Source: Marinomonas sp. SBI8L (GTDB taxonomy: Bacteria; Pseudomonadota; Gammaproteobacteria; Pseudomonadales; Marinomonadaceae). Taken from it: a stretch of DNA of 64,000 nt. The stretch covers positions 1 to 64,000 of the forward strand of contig NZ_JSEO01000007.1 of assembly GCF_001624705.1 (NCBI RefSeq). Reading direction: 5' to 3'. Positions within the stretch are counted from its first letter, which is position 1; every line of letters begins with the position of its first letter. The notes beneath the pieces were generated by a model that worked only from the letters and a program-made list of their open reading frames with translations, was not told the origin of the DNA and ran no database searches. Positions 1 through 8,430 of this stretch are shown here, one piece after another. Position numbers and translations under genes: made by a program.

Positions 1-46
1 AAACATTCTTTGCTAAATCAATGGCAATCGTATTAATCTTATTCAT
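1..46 (-). CDS. IS110-family transposase, 5' end only (runs off the window)
   Basis: Only the first 15 codons lie in the window, reading right to left from an ATG at 46. They translate as MNKINTIAIDLAKNVF-like sequence. This matches the start of the RuvC-like DEDD domain of IS110/IS1111 transposases, in which the Asp of the ID-LAKN motif is the first catalytic acidic residue. A good GGAG ribosome-binding site sits about 7 bases before the ATG. Such enzymes move circular intermediates and, in the IS110 group, are guided by a bridge RNA encoded in a non-coding end of the element. The family call rests on this short N-terminus; the rest of the element lies outside the window. Confidence 0.72.
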   Translation of the reverse strand, partial: MNKINTIAIDLAKNV

Positions 47-47
47 G

Positions 48-126
48 TGGACGCTCCTTAGTATTAACTGTTGTTAGCACATACAGTTTGGCGCATTATG
101 ACGCCGGTGCTACTTTGGAGCGTCCA
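48..126. repeat. 10-bp inverted repeat spanning the transposase leader
   Basis: The decamer TGGACGCTCC at 48-57 is repeated perfectly as GGAGCGTCCA at 117-126. The inner arm contains the transposase ribosome-binding site on the minus strand. It may be a subterminal repeat of the IS110/IS1111-type element. It may also be an RNA hairpin that hides the ribosome-binding site in transcripts entering from outside the element. The exact element boundary cannot be set here. Confidence 0.55.
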
Positions 127-206
127 TCCCATCACTCAACTTAATTTGACTGTTATTTAATCATGATCTAGTTTTATTGAATTCACTCAAGGATGAGGAA
201 TCTAAT

Positions 207-1184
207 ATGCCTAAACCACGTAAATCCCTAATAAGTTTGCAAGACACCACTTATTACCACTGCGTCTCCCGTTGCGTCCGACGTGCCTTTCTTTGTGGTC
301 AAGATGAGCGAACAGGTCAAAGTTATGAACACAGACGAGGCTGGATAGAAGATAAGATATTGTCTCTAGCTGCTGTCTTTGCGATAGATGTCTGTGCTTA
401 TGCCGTAATGAGCAATCACACACACCTCGTACTTCATGTGAATGAAGATGAGGCTCTAAATTGGGATGTGAAACAAGTACTTGAACGTTGGCATAGTCTG
501 CATAAAGGTACTCAGTTCACTGAAAAGTTTTTAGAAAACAAAGCAATGGCTGAATTTGAGCTTGCATCTGTGTATGAGAGTTGTGAGAAGTACCGTGAGC
601 GTCTTTGTGACATTAGTTGGTTTATGCGAGAGCTCAATGAGCCTATTGCAAGAATGGCAAACAACGAAGATAAATGCACCGGTAGATTCTGGGAAGGGCG
701 GTTCAAGTCCCAGGCTTTGCTAGACGAGGCTGCTTTAGTTTCATGCATGGCTTAAGTCGACTTAAACCCAGTGCGAGCAAAAATGGAAGCAACACCAGAA
801 ACCTCAAAGCATACGAGTATTAAAGCTCGTATTGAAGTGGCCAAAGCAAATCAAACTCAACCCAAGACCCTATTCCCCTTTATTGGTTATGAGCGGGAAA
901 ATCAACCAGAAGGGCTACCGTTCAAACTTATAGATTACCTTGAGTTAGTTGATCTCACAGGTAGGATAATGCGAGAGGATAAAAGGGGTAACATCGATGT
1001 TTCTCTAGCGCCTATTCTTCAACGAATTAATCTCACATCAGAACAATGGTTAGAAGTAACAACCGGCTTTGAGAAACACTTTAAAGTGGCAGTTGGCTCA
1101 GAAGCTTATTTAGCTGAGTTTTGTGAACATACGCAGTTGCAGCGGCGATCGGGATTAGCGGCTTGTAAACGGCTTCTTTCTTAA
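207..1184 (+). pseudogene. RAYT/REP-associated-type HUH transposase, interrupted by TAA at the catalytic Tyr codon
   Basis: The frame from ATG 207 (GAGG ribosome-binding site just upstream) has the features of Y1/RAYT single-strand transposases: an N-terminal TTYYHCVSRCVRR segment, the metal-binding HUH motif in SNHTHLVLH, and GRFWEGRFKSQ before the tyrosine region. Homologues then read A-Y-(V/I)-D-L-N-P-(V/I)-R-A. Here the frame is CMA-stop-VDLNPVRAKME, with TAA at 753-755, and it continues open in the same frame to 1184. In E. coli RAYT the nucleophile Tyr115 occupies this position, four residues before the Asn of NP. One base change (TAT or TAC to TAA) therefore removes the nucleophile and the C-terminal third of a protein of about 325 codons. 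It is probably inactive. Confidence 0.82.
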
Positions 1185-1413
1185 GATTTAGCCTATTCCC
1201 AGAAGTTCGAGTTTATAAAATTTATCATATCGTTATCGCGAGAACCTCTGTCGTTTCAAATTCGAATTTTCTTCAATAATCACCATAAAGTTGTTTATTG
1301 ATGCGGTGAAAGTCTGATTATCTTAATTATAAAGTATAAAAAATAGCGGAATTAATGCTAACCAGAAGATGCTGTATTTGATTTGTTTTAAAATGGCTGT
1401 CTCGATTAAAATG

Positions 1414-1659
1414 GAGAAAGTATGAATTTCATGAACACCTACATCATAGGTGAAACAGAAGTTAGAGGTTATAGCCCTGCTGAGTTGAGCAAATTTTTAA
1501 CGATTTTTTCAAATGGCGCTGGAGGTTATTTATGTGCAGATTTCTCCAAAGAGGAGGTTAGTTATTTATTTATTATGGTGGCATGATGATGAGCCAAACC
1601 TAAATGTTAAGCTGTGGCCGATAGTAGATTCATGGACATTTAAAGGCTTAGATTATTAA
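1414..1659 (+). pseudogene. Truncated, frameshifted copy of the SMI1/KNR4-like gene
   Basis: This stretch is almost identical to 2135-2376, the last third of the downstream intact gene, and lacks the rest of the coding region. A 4-base duplication (TTAT) around 1564-1575 breaks the reading frame relative to the intact copy. The same intergenic bases and ribosome-binding site follow it, as between the two intact copies. It is best read as the remnant of a further array member, left by deletion or unequal recombination. The stretch 1185-1413, between the RAYT gene and this fragment, is AT-rich and shows no feature I recognise. Confidence 0.85.
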
Positions 1660-1680
1660 GTTGATAGAAGGAAATTAAAA

Positions 1681-2376
1681 GTGGTTGATAATAGCGATGC
1701 GCTCACATATTTAAAAAGATTTCGCCCGTCTGCAAAAGTACTAGGGCTTTGTGATTTGAGTGATACAGAATTGAAGAGCTTACCAGATTCTTGGGTTGAT
1801 ATTCTTTCAAAAGATGGAGATAAACGCTTAGATCAAGCTTTAATCTATTGGAATAAATTTGAAAAAGAGTTCGCTCTCATGATTGAACTTTTAAAAGCCA
1901 ATTTAGTTAGTATTCATCTTATTAACACTAAAAATGGTTTTTGTTTAATGTATGGGGTTCTAACATTTGTTGAAAATAAAGTTGATTTTTATGAAACAAG
2001 AAACCCTAAGAGAAAGATAAATAATGACTCAATTGCTGCTGAGTGGTCTCGACTTCCATTAGCATTCAGACAGTTTTATGAGTTTCATGATGGCTGGTAC
2101 GATTTAGCATCAGGCTCAATGGGTCTATCTAATAGAGAAAGTATGAATTTCATGAACACCTACATCATAGGTGAAACAGAAGTTAGAGGTTATAGCCTTG
2201 CTGAGTTGAGCAAATTTTTAACGATTTTTTCAAATGGTGCTGGAGGTTATTTATGTGCAGATTTCTCCAAAGAGGAGGTTAGTTATTTATTATGGTGGCA
2301 TGATGATGAGCCAAACCTAAATGTTAAGCTGTGGCCGATAGTAGATTCATGGACATTTAAAGGCTTAGATTATTAA
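1681..2376 (+). CDS. SMI1/KNR4 (SUKH)-like protein, copy 1, probable immunity protein
   Basis: This 231-residue soluble protein has no signal peptide and starts at GTG 1681 behind GAAGGA. The second half has the look of the SMI1/KNR4 (SUKH) superfamily: LPLAFRQFYEFHDGW, a middle GAGGYLCADF strand and a C-terminal YLLWWHDDEP segment. SUKH proteins commonly act as immunity proteins against polymorphic or contact-dependent toxins. Assignment is by overall pattern, not a diagnostic residue. The gene is followed after 21 bases by a diverged paralogue of exactly the same length and preceded by a fragment of itself, as in orphan immunity arrays. The region looks more AT-rich than its neighbours, which suggests acquisition by transfer. 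No toxin gene is visible in the window. Confidence 0.6.
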   Translation: MVDNSDALTYLKRFRPSAKVLGLCDLSDTELKSLPDSWVDILSKDGDKRLDQALIYWNKFEKEFALMIELLKANLVSIHLINTKNGFCLMYGVLTFVENKVDFYETRNPKRKINNDSIAAEWSRLPLAFRQFYEFHDGWYDLASGSMGLSNRESMNFMNTYIIGETEVRGYSLAELSKFLTIFSNGAGGYLCADFSKEEVSYLLWWHDDEPNLNVKLWPIVDSWTFKGLDY

Positions 2377-2397
2377 GTTGATAGAAGGAAGTTAAAA

Positions 2398-3093
2398 GTG
2401 GTTGATAATATCGATGCGCTCACATATATAAAAAGGTTTCATTCATCTCCAAAAATATTAGAGCTTAGTGAACTTAGTAATATAGAAATGCAAAGTTTGC
2501 CTGATTCATGGATTGATATTCTTTCTAAGGGTGAAGATAAACGATTAGATCAAGCTTTAAAATATTGGGGGAAATTTGAATATGAGTTTCCTAAGCTTAT
2601 TGAACGTTTAAGCACGGGCTTATTGAGTGTTAACTTGATTCATCATATGCATGGCTTTTGCTTAATGTATGGTATTTTAGACAATAGTAGAGGGCGAGTT
2701 TTTTATTATGAAGCTAGAAACCCAAAAGAAAAAGAGATAAAGCGCTCTATTCATGCTGAATGGTCTCGGCTTCCAATAGTATTTAGAGAGTTTTATGAAT
2801 TTCATGATGGATGGTATTGCTTAGCATCAGATTCTATGGGGCCATCTCCATCAAAAAATATAGGTTACCTTACAGATGGTTTAATTAGTCCATCAGAAAT
2901 TAGACAATGTGATCTATTAGATGAAAGTAGGTGTTTGAAACTATTTTCAAATGGTGCTGGAGCTAATTTGTGTGCCGATTTTTCTAAAAAAGATATTAGC
3001 TACTTGTTATGGGCTCATGATGACGATCCAATGTTAAATGTCGATCTATGGTTAATAATGGATCAGTGGACGTTTAATGGTTTAGATTATTAG
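2398..3093 (+). CDS. SMI1/KNR4 (SUKH)-like protein, copy 2, probable immunity protein
   Basis: This is a 231-residue paralogue of the preceding gene, with the same GTG start context and near-identical first ten residues (MVDNIDALTY). It keeps the landmarks LPIVFREFYEFHDGW, GAGANLCADF and YLLWAHDDDP, but is clearly diverged in the middle, especially around residues 150-185. This pattern, conserved core with divergent surface segment, is what one expects of immunity proteins matched to different toxin variants; that is inference. A 13-bp-stem hairpin follows about 50 bases after the stop and probably ends the transcript of the array. Confidence 0.6.
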   Translation: MVDNIDALTYIKRFHSSPKILELSELSNIEMQSLPDSWIDILSKGEDKRLDQALKYWGKFEYEFPKLIERLSTGLLSVNLIHHMHGFCLMYGILDNSRGRVFYYEARNPKEKEIKRSIHAEWSRLPIVFREFYEFHDGWYCLASDSMGPSPSKNIGYLTDGLISPSEIRQCDLLDESRCLKLFSNGAGANLCADFSKKDISYLLWAHDDDPMLNVDLWLIMDQWTFNGLDY

Positions 3094-3142
3094 GATTAAC
3101 AATATTTTATCATGTCGCCTATCTATAACTTGATCAATTTCT

Positions 3143-3175
3143 AATAGTGATCTAGTTAAAATCTAGATCACTATT
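3143..3175 (+). terminator. Hairpin after the SUKH array
   Basis: A perfect 13-bp stem (AATAGTGATCTAG at 3143-3155 with CTAGATCACTATT at 3163-3175) encloses a 7-base loop. No long T run follows, so it may be an imperfect terminator or an RNA-stabilising hairpin. Confidence 0.5.
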
Positions 3176-3240
3176 TAGAGCTGCTTTGGTGACAAAATTG
3201 AAGTGAGCTATGAATATTTTCTTTTTATGTGATTACGTTT

Positions 3241-3921
3241 CTAACTCCCACAACCTATATCCATCTTATTCATATATTGTGCTAAAGCTTGATCATCTAA
3301 TTTCGGTGATTCTGAGAGCGCTTTGTAAACCCCTTCTTGGTCGGCTTTGGGTCGATGTTGTCCCAGTTTTAATTTACCTTCTAGTTTTGTTATTTCGATT
3401 TTAAAGCCGACAATGGCGCTAAGTAGTTTGTGTTTGAATTCGTCAGTGACGGGCTCTTTTATTCCTTCTTCATTTGTTTCGAGTAATGAAGGTTCGTAAG
3501 TTTTTAATGTGTCGTCGATAACGCTTAGAGTGTCATCATCATTTAATAAACTTACTTTGCCATAGGCATGGACAGCGGCGTAATTCCAAGTGGGAACAGC
3601 AGGGCTTTTAGCGTACCAGGTGGGTGAGATATAAGCATGAGGGCCTGAAAAAATAATCAGAACCTCTGTGCCTTCTAGGCTTTTCCAATGGGGGTTAGCT
3701 CTGGCCATATGGCTATATAAAACGCCTTCTTGCTCATTCAGTAGGAAGGGTAAGTGAGTGCCATTTAGGCTGTTTACTTCATGGTGTTGATGGCTTTTTA
3801 TTTCGTTTTTATCGTCTGTTGTGTTATTCGTGTTCGATACCAAAACAGCAAAGCTAAACGCTTTCATAAAAGCGTGGATCTGTGCTGTGTCTTCCATGGT
3901 GAGGTTTTTCGGGGTGTACAT
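3241..3921 (-). CDS. PaiB-type FMN-binding regulator-like protein
   Basis: This 226-residue cytoplasmic protein belongs to the PaiB family (putative FMN-binding domain, split-barrel flavin fold). Seen directly are the family landmarks MYTPKNLTMED at the N-terminus, HMARANPHWKSLEG, and the VPTWNYAAVHAYGKV strand. In Bacillus PaiB is linked to repression of sporulation and protease genes; in proteobacteria the role is mostly unknown. The length is slightly above the usual 200-210 residues. It is transcribed leftwards, downstream of the GNAT gene at 3987-4568. A short hairpin (CCTAGTT/AACTAGG near 3943-3959) lies between the two, so the genes may not share a transcript. Confidence 0.82.
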   Translation of the reverse strand: MYTPKNLTMEDTAQIHAFMKAFSFAVLVSNTNNTTDDKNEIKSHQHHEVNSLNGTHLPFLLNEQEGVLYSHMARANPHWKSLEGTEVLIIFSGPHAYISPTWYAKSPAVPTWNYAAVHAYGKVSLLNDDDTLSVIDDTLKTYEPSLLETNEEGIKEPVTDEFKHKLLSAIVGFKIEITKLEGKLKLGQHRPKADQEGVYKALSESPKLDDQALAQYMNKMDIGCGS

Positions 3922-3986
3922 AAAAGTCCTTTTCTTTATGTTCCTAGTTAAAAACTAGGTTTTTAGTTGAGGGTTTAGCTGAGGGT

Positions 3987-4568
3987 TTAGTTGTTTAATT
4001 TAAGCTGAAAAAAGAGGTTTTCAGGCACATCACTTTTACTTTGGTTAAAGCCTAATTTTTTGAGAAGGGCAATGGAGGCGAGATTGCTTTCATCAACACC
4101 TGCAATTAGTGTTTCTGCAAGGTTTCTTGTTTTAATATGTTCAATTAAATGGCTGACGAGTTCGCTTGCAAAGCCTTTTCCCCAAGACGCTTGCGCTAGT
4201 AGATAACCTAGGTGAGCATTCTTTTGCCCTTCATCTGTTTGCTCAAGGTAGATAAAACTAAAGCCGATAAGTTGCTGTAATTCAGTTTGATAAACTAAAA
4301 ATAACAGACTCTCATCTAGCATGCGCTCTAACCAAGCTTGGGCACTTTCTCGTGAGTTGATGTCTGAAAAATATGGCGGTAATTGAGACACAACCTCTGG
4401 GGTGAGGATCTTGATAATGCTTTGATAAAGTTCTTTTTTATCAATCTGCTTTTTATTTAATAGCACTTTATCAAACTGTTTTTGACTAAGGCTGGCTTTG
4501 TCTGGTGAACTTAATAGGTTATTGGCCTCTAAGACAGTGAGTCTTGATGAACTAAATGTATATGTCAT
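3987..4568 (-). CDS. GNAT-family N-acetyltransferase
   Basis: This 193-residue protein ends in a GNAT acetyltransferase fold. The acetyl-CoA-binding motif A is seen as HLGYLLAQASWGKGFASEL, followed by a RimJ/RimL-like C-terminus with SIALLKKLGF. The first 70 or so residues are charged and not conserved in an obvious way. The substrate cannot be read from the sequence; a small-molecule amine or a protein N-terminus is possible. It lies head to head with the TIGR03546 gene, 100 bases away, and its promoter must lie in that gap. Confidence 0.8.
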   Translation of the reverse strand: MTYTFSSSRLTVLEANNLLSSPDKASLSQKQFDKVLLNKKQIDKKELYQSIIKILTPEVVSQLPPYFSDINSRESAQAWLERMLDESLLFLVYQTELQQLIGFSFIYLEQTDEGQKNAHLGYLLAQASWGKGFASELVSHLIEHIKTRNLAETLIAGVDESNLASIALLKKLGFNQSKSDVPENLFFQLKLNN

Positions 4569-4671
4569 TGCAAAGCCTCAAGTTAAATTACGCTATTAAG
4601 TGGAGTATATATCTTTTGAAGACAATCCTCTTTATCATCTGTGCCGTTTAAAATTATCGGATATATTCTCC

Positions 4672-5187
4672 ATGCTGGAAATGCTCGCCAACTTTTTGAA
4701 GTTGCTAAACAGTGATGCTTCACCAAGTCAGATTTCGTTAGGGTTTGCCTTCTCTCTTTTCTTAGGTTTAACGCCTCTTATGAGTATTCATAATCTCATA
4801 CTAATTTTTATTGTATTAATGGTGAGAGTCAATTTAACGGCATTTTTTCTAGGCTTAGCGCTCTTTAGCTTAACGGCATTCGGGCTTAATTCTGTTTCGA
4901 TTAGTTTGGGGGAGGCGCTTTTAACATCGTCCGAACTAAACGCATTTTGGACAGGGCTTTATCAAAGTGATTTCTGGCGACTTATGCAATTTAACCAAAC
5001 CTTGGTGTTGGGTGGATTAAGTCTGTCTCTTGTTTTGTTTCTTCCTATTTTTATGGGCTCGCTGATTTTTATTAAGCTTTATCGTAAGCGTTTTATGGCT
5101 TGGATTAAGACGCTTAAAATTAGCCGTATGATAAAGGCAACTAAATTTTATCAAGTCTATGACAAGTTAGGAGGCCTAAATGACTAA
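4672..5187 (+). CDS. TIGR03546-family membrane protein (DUF2062-like)
   Basis: This predicted inner-membrane protein of 171 residues starts MLEMLANFLKLLNSDASPSQ, which is the conserved opening of TIGR03546 proteins. That supports ATG 4672 over a GTG start at 4600 that has no ribosome-binding site. Hydrophobic segments lie roughly at residues 24-40, 48-80 and 110-135, followed by a basic tail. The family is of unknown function and is regularly found just upstream of a TIGR03545 gene. Here the two overlap by 8 bases (the ATG of the next gene lies inside this one), so translation is probably coupled. Confidence 0.82.
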   Translation: MLEMLANFLKLLNSDASPSQISLGFAFSLFLGLTPLMSIHNLILIFIVLMVRVNLTAFFLGLALFSLTAFGLNSVSISLGEALLTSSELNAFWTGLYQSDFWRLMQFNQTLVLGGLSLSLVLFLPIFMGSLIFIKLYRKRFMAWIKTLKISRMIKATKFYQVYDKLGGLND

Positions 5188-7024
5188 GTGGATTCGTTGG
5201 TCTGGGCTGGCTGGCTTTAGTGCTATTTTACTTTTGATATTGGCGTTCTGGTATTTTGCAGCAGGCCCTTTAATTAAGCTCAGTATTGAAACATTCGGCT
5301 CGAAGGCCTTAGGCGCTAAATTGGATGTGGCTTCTGTTGATCTTGAGCTTAACCCTGTGAAGCTGGTGTTACACAAGGTTGAGGCAACAGATAAAAAGCA
5401 CCCTATGAAAAACCTTGTTAGCTTTGAAAGGGCAGAGGCTGACCTTTTGTTTTTACCTTTATTAATGGGGAAAACCATTATTGAGAATGTATCGGTAGAA
5501 GGTGTCGCATTTGATACGGATAGGCAGACTTCGGGGGCATTAAGCCACTCAAATCAAGTTGCTACCACAGAACCAAGCTCAAGTGATGGTTCTCAGGCAG
5601 CTTCGACACAAGATAAAGATACGTCAAACAAAGTAAATGACTTGTCTGAAAGAGCGGTAGAAGCATTGCCAACAGCCGATGAATTATTAGCCCGTGAGCC
5701 TTTGCTAACCGTGACTCGAGGTGAAGCAATGCAGGCTTCGATTGAAGCCCATAAGCTTAAAATTGATCAAGCGAATCAAGCCTTACCAAGTAAGGCTGAT
5801 CTTAAGAGTTATGAGGCTGAGATTAAGCAATTACTGTCTGGAAAGTTTAAATCGCTTGATGACTTTAAAGCACGTAAGAAGGCCTTTGATCAACTAAAGG
5901 CGAAATTTAAGGCTGATCAAGCGACAATAAAAGCCGCGAAACAAGCCTTGTCGGATGCGAATAAAGACATACGTCAGCAATGGCCTGAACTACAAAGTGC
6001 ACCTGGGCAAGACATTCGTAATATTCAACGTAAATATACCTTGGATGCAGTCGGTGCCCAGAACCTTTCTGCTTTAATTTTAGGCGATAAGATAAATGGC
6101 TATCTCCAGCAAGGTCTTGGTTATTATGATACCTTGTCACCACTTCTCGCTTCAGACAAAAAAGAAGCAGATAAAGTGGCTGAGAAAGAAGGGCGTTTTG
6201 TGCCATTTGCCACAGATAGACCTTTGCCTGATTTTTGGATCAAGTCGCTCTCTTTTAGTCTCAAACTTGCCGGTGGTGATGTTCGGGTGCTTGTTCAGGA
6301 TATTAGCCAGCAACCTGATGTAATTAATAAACCCATTAAGCTAAAAGCCAGTGGTAATGAGCTGACTCATATGGCGGCTTTTAATATAGATGGGGTGATG
6401 GATTATCGTCATCAAAAGGTGGATAACCAATTTGATTTAACGATTCATAAGTGGCAAATCCAGGATCTGGCATTAGGGTTAGAAGGTTTAGATCTAAAAG
6501 CGGCGAGTTTAGATATCACAGGTCAAGCTAAGCTTGATAAAACATCGATTTTAGCCGACGCTCAAGGGGACTTTAGCCAAGCCAGCTTTAGTTCAAGTGC
6601 GAGTAATGGTTTCGCCAAAGAGATGTCTTTAGCGCTTGCGACAATTGATACTTTTAATTTTAGTGGTGATGTTACAGGGAAACTTAAGTCACCCAGTATG
6701 GGTATTAAGAGTGACTTAGATAAGAAACTGAGCCGTGCTTTCAAGCAGAGGCTTAAGCAAAGACAAGCAAAAGTAGAGCAGGATCTTAAGCGTAAGTTGA
6801 ATGATAAATTAGCCCTGTATGCGGGTGATTATAAAGATGAAGTAAAGCAGCTTGATTTCATGGAAACGGATTTAGATTCCTTGTCTGATAAGGTATCTGA
6901 TTTAGCAAAACGCGAGCTCTCTAGCTATCAAGATCAGCTTAAGGATGAGGCGAAAACGAAAGCTAAAGCTGAACTTGATAAGCAAAAAGAAGATTTAAAG
7001 AAAAAGCTTAAAAGCTTATTTTAG
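5180..7024 (+). CDS. TIGR03545-family protein, membrane-anchored and coiled-coil rich
   Basis: This 614-residue protein has one N-terminal membrane anchor (about residues 10-30, AGFSAILLLILAFWYFAAG). An AsmA-like segment follows (GAKLDVASVDLELNPVKL at about 44-60, then ENVSVEGVAFDTD). A long Lys/Gln/Ala-rich helical region covers about 170-260 and a final coiled coil runs from about 520 to 614 (repeats such as RQAKVEQDLKRKLNDKL). The bulk is expected in the periplasm. The family is uncharacterised and pairs with TIGR03546, as here. A role in envelope maintenance is plausible from the AsmA-like start but is inference. Confidence 0.82.
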   Translation: MTKWIRWSGLAGFSAILLLILAFWYFAAGPLIKLSIETFGSKALGAKLDVASVDLELNPVKLVLHKVEATDKKHPMKNLVSFERAEADLLFLPLLMGKTIIENVSVEGVAFDTDRQTSGALSHSNQVATTEPSSSDGSQAASTQDKDTSNKVNDLSERAVEALPTADELLAREPLLTVTRGEAMQASIEAHKLKIDQANQALPSKADLKSYEAEIKQLLSGKFKSLDDFKARKKAFDQLKAKFKADQATIKAAKQALSDANKDIRQQWPELQSAPGQDIRNIQRKYTLDAVGAQNLSALILGDKINGYLQQGLGYYDTLSPLLASDKKEADKVAEKEGRFVPFATDRPLPDFWIKSLSFSLKLAGGDVRVLVQDISQQPDVINKPIKLKASGNELTHMAAFNIDGVMDYRHQKVDNQFDLTIHKWQIQDLALGLEGLDLKAASLDITGQAKLDKTSILADAQGDFSQASFSSSASNGFAKEMSLALATIDTFNFSGDVTGKLKSPSMGIKSDLDKKLSRAFKQRLKQRQAKVEQDLKRKLNDKLALYAGDYKDEVKQLDFMETDLDSLSDKVSDLAKRELSSYQDQLKDEAKTKAKAELDKQKEDLKKKLKSLF

Positions 7025-7104
7025 TCAGTCGGTAATTTTGATTGAAAGTTTCTTTTGATCAAGCGCTTTGCTTGGCTGAAAAAAGAAAAGAGAAAAGAGA
7101 AAAG

Positions 7105-7142
7105 AAAAAGGTGGTTCCTTTAATAAGAACCACCTTTTCTGT
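7105..7142 (+). terminator. Rho-independent terminator, probably bidirectional
   Basis: The stem AAAAAGGTGGTTC (7105-7117) pairs with GAACCACCTTTT (7127-7138). It has A runs on the left and T runs on the right. It sits between the ends of the TIGR03545 gene and the convergent dioxygenase gene and can serve both. Confidence 0.9.
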
Positions 7143-7152
7143 TTTTAGGCGT

Positions 7153-8334
7153 TTATGTCTTTCTTCGGTTTTTATGTGAATTTAAGCGAGCTAGGTAATC
7201 TATAAAGTCTAAATTATCATTCAGCGCTTGTTCGGTCAGTTGCGCCAAGGTCATAGGTGCCATGCCAGCAATAGGGGCATCTTTATCTAGATTCGTTGGG
7301 AAGGCGTAACCATCGCAAACGGCATTTAAAAGGGCTGTTTTTTCACTCTCGGTCAAGCTTGATTGCCAGTGTTCTTTGAGTGTGGGGTAGAGGGCTTGGC
7401 TAATGGCATATTGATCGACTGTTTCCATAGGCTTTGCAAAGCAAGAGGATATTTGCAGTAAGTTGGCGACTCTAGATTGGTTCTTTGTATGATTGCTACC
7501 AGCAGCATGAAAGAGCGCGGGGCTAAAGAAAATCCCGTCGCCTTTATCTAATGGAAGTTGTACGGCTTTTTGTTCAAAGAAATCTTTAAATGCTTCATCG
7601 CGCCAAGCAAGGTAGCCTAATGGGTAATGTTGCGAGTAGGGCAGAACAAGTGTTGGACCTGTCTCAATTGGCATATCTGTATGGGCAATAGCGCCTTGGA
7701 GGGTGAGAAAGCTTGAGCTTGTTTGTAGATGTAAAGGGAAGCGGCTTACTTCTGCTTCTGTCTGAAAACCTAGGTGATAATCCCTATGAGGAGACTGAGC
7801 GACTCCTCCTGGGTGGACTGTGTTTACTTGGCTAGTAATCTGATAATGAGGGCCCAGCCAGCTCTCACTAACAAGCTGTAGAATTGGGTTTTTATAATAA
7901 TGCATAAAGGTGTCGGCTTGTTTGAGTGCGCTTTTTTCAAAGGCATTCCAAATACGGCTATTGCTACCCGCTTTTGCAAAGTGATCTCCTCCTAGATTAC
8001 TTTCCCTTTCTTCTATAAGTAGCTGGTCAAATACTTGATTCATTGCATCGAGATAGGCTAGGTTTGAATAGGCTTCTTTAATGACAACTACCCCAGGTCC
8101 ATCTTTTAGTGCTTTCAAAAGTTCTGTTTTGCAGGCCAGTGATTGAGCATCATTCTCACAAAAAAGGCGAAGATGCTTTCCCTGATAAATAGGGATGTTC
8201 TTGACGACATCTGATGCTAATGGGTAGTGAGATGCCTGCGTTTGCTGTTCACAGGTCAGTTTAAAGTCATCAATGCTGATATCATTTTTGTTGTTAAAAG
8301 AGGTGTGTGTTTGGACTGACTTCATCTTGTGCAT
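7153..8334 (-). CDS. Phytanoyl-CoA dioxygenase (PhyH)-like Fe(II)/2-oxoglutarate oxygenase
   Basis: This 393-residue cytoplasmic protein carries the facial triad of Fe(II)/2-oxoglutarate oxygenases. His183 and Asp185 lie in SPHRDYH and the distal His is 276 in ALFHAAGSN. Arg288 (NQSRVANLLQ) is placed to bind 2-oxoglutarate. Overall layout fits the PhyH family, whose bacterial members hydroxylate varied small molecules; the substrate is not evident. ATG 8334 has GGAG eight bases upstream. The gene diverges from a LacI-type regulator across 96 bases that contain a 10-bp palindrome. Control of this gene by that regulator, in response to a sugar-like or related ligand, is the natural inference. 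Confidence 0.8.
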   Translation of the reverse strand: MHKMKSVQTHTSFNNKNDISIDDFKLTCEQQTQASHYPLASDVVKNIPIYQGKHLRLFCENDAQSLACKTELLKALKDGPGVVVIKEAYSNLAYLDAMNQVFDQLLIEERESNLGGDHFAKAGSNSRIWNAFEKSALKQADTFMHYYKNPILQLVSESWLGPHYQITSQVNTVHPGGVAQSPHRDYHLGFQTEAEVSRFPLHLQTSSSFLTLQGAIAHTDMPIETGPTLVLPYSQHYPLGYLAWRDEAFKDFFEQKAVQLPLDKGDGIFFSPALFHAAGSNHTKNQSRVANLLQISSCFAKPMETVDQYAISQALYPTLKEHWQSSLTESEKTALLNAVCDGYAFPTNLDKDAPIAGMAPMTLAQLTEQALNDNLDFIDYLARLNSHKNRRKT

Positions 8335-8372
8335 CTGGTTTGCTCCAGCATTTTTTTATTTTGATGAGAGAA

Positions 8373-8382
8373 ATGCTAGCAT
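8373..8382. promoter_or_regulatory. Perfect 10-bp palindrome, candidate LacI-family operator
   Basis: ATGCTAGCAT sits in the 96-base divergent region between the PhyH-like gene and the LacI-type regulator. LacI-family proteins bind short palindromes in such places. No second copy was seen nearby, so the call is tentative. Confidence 0.35.
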
Positions 8383-8430
8383 GACAAGAAATCATCTGTA
8401 CCTCTAAAAAACATCAAAAAGACATCAAAA

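Noticed and set aside
3210-3404. Small plus-strand gene of 64 codons
   Set aside because: It lies opposite the PaiB-like gene, has no ribosome-binding site and resembles no family.
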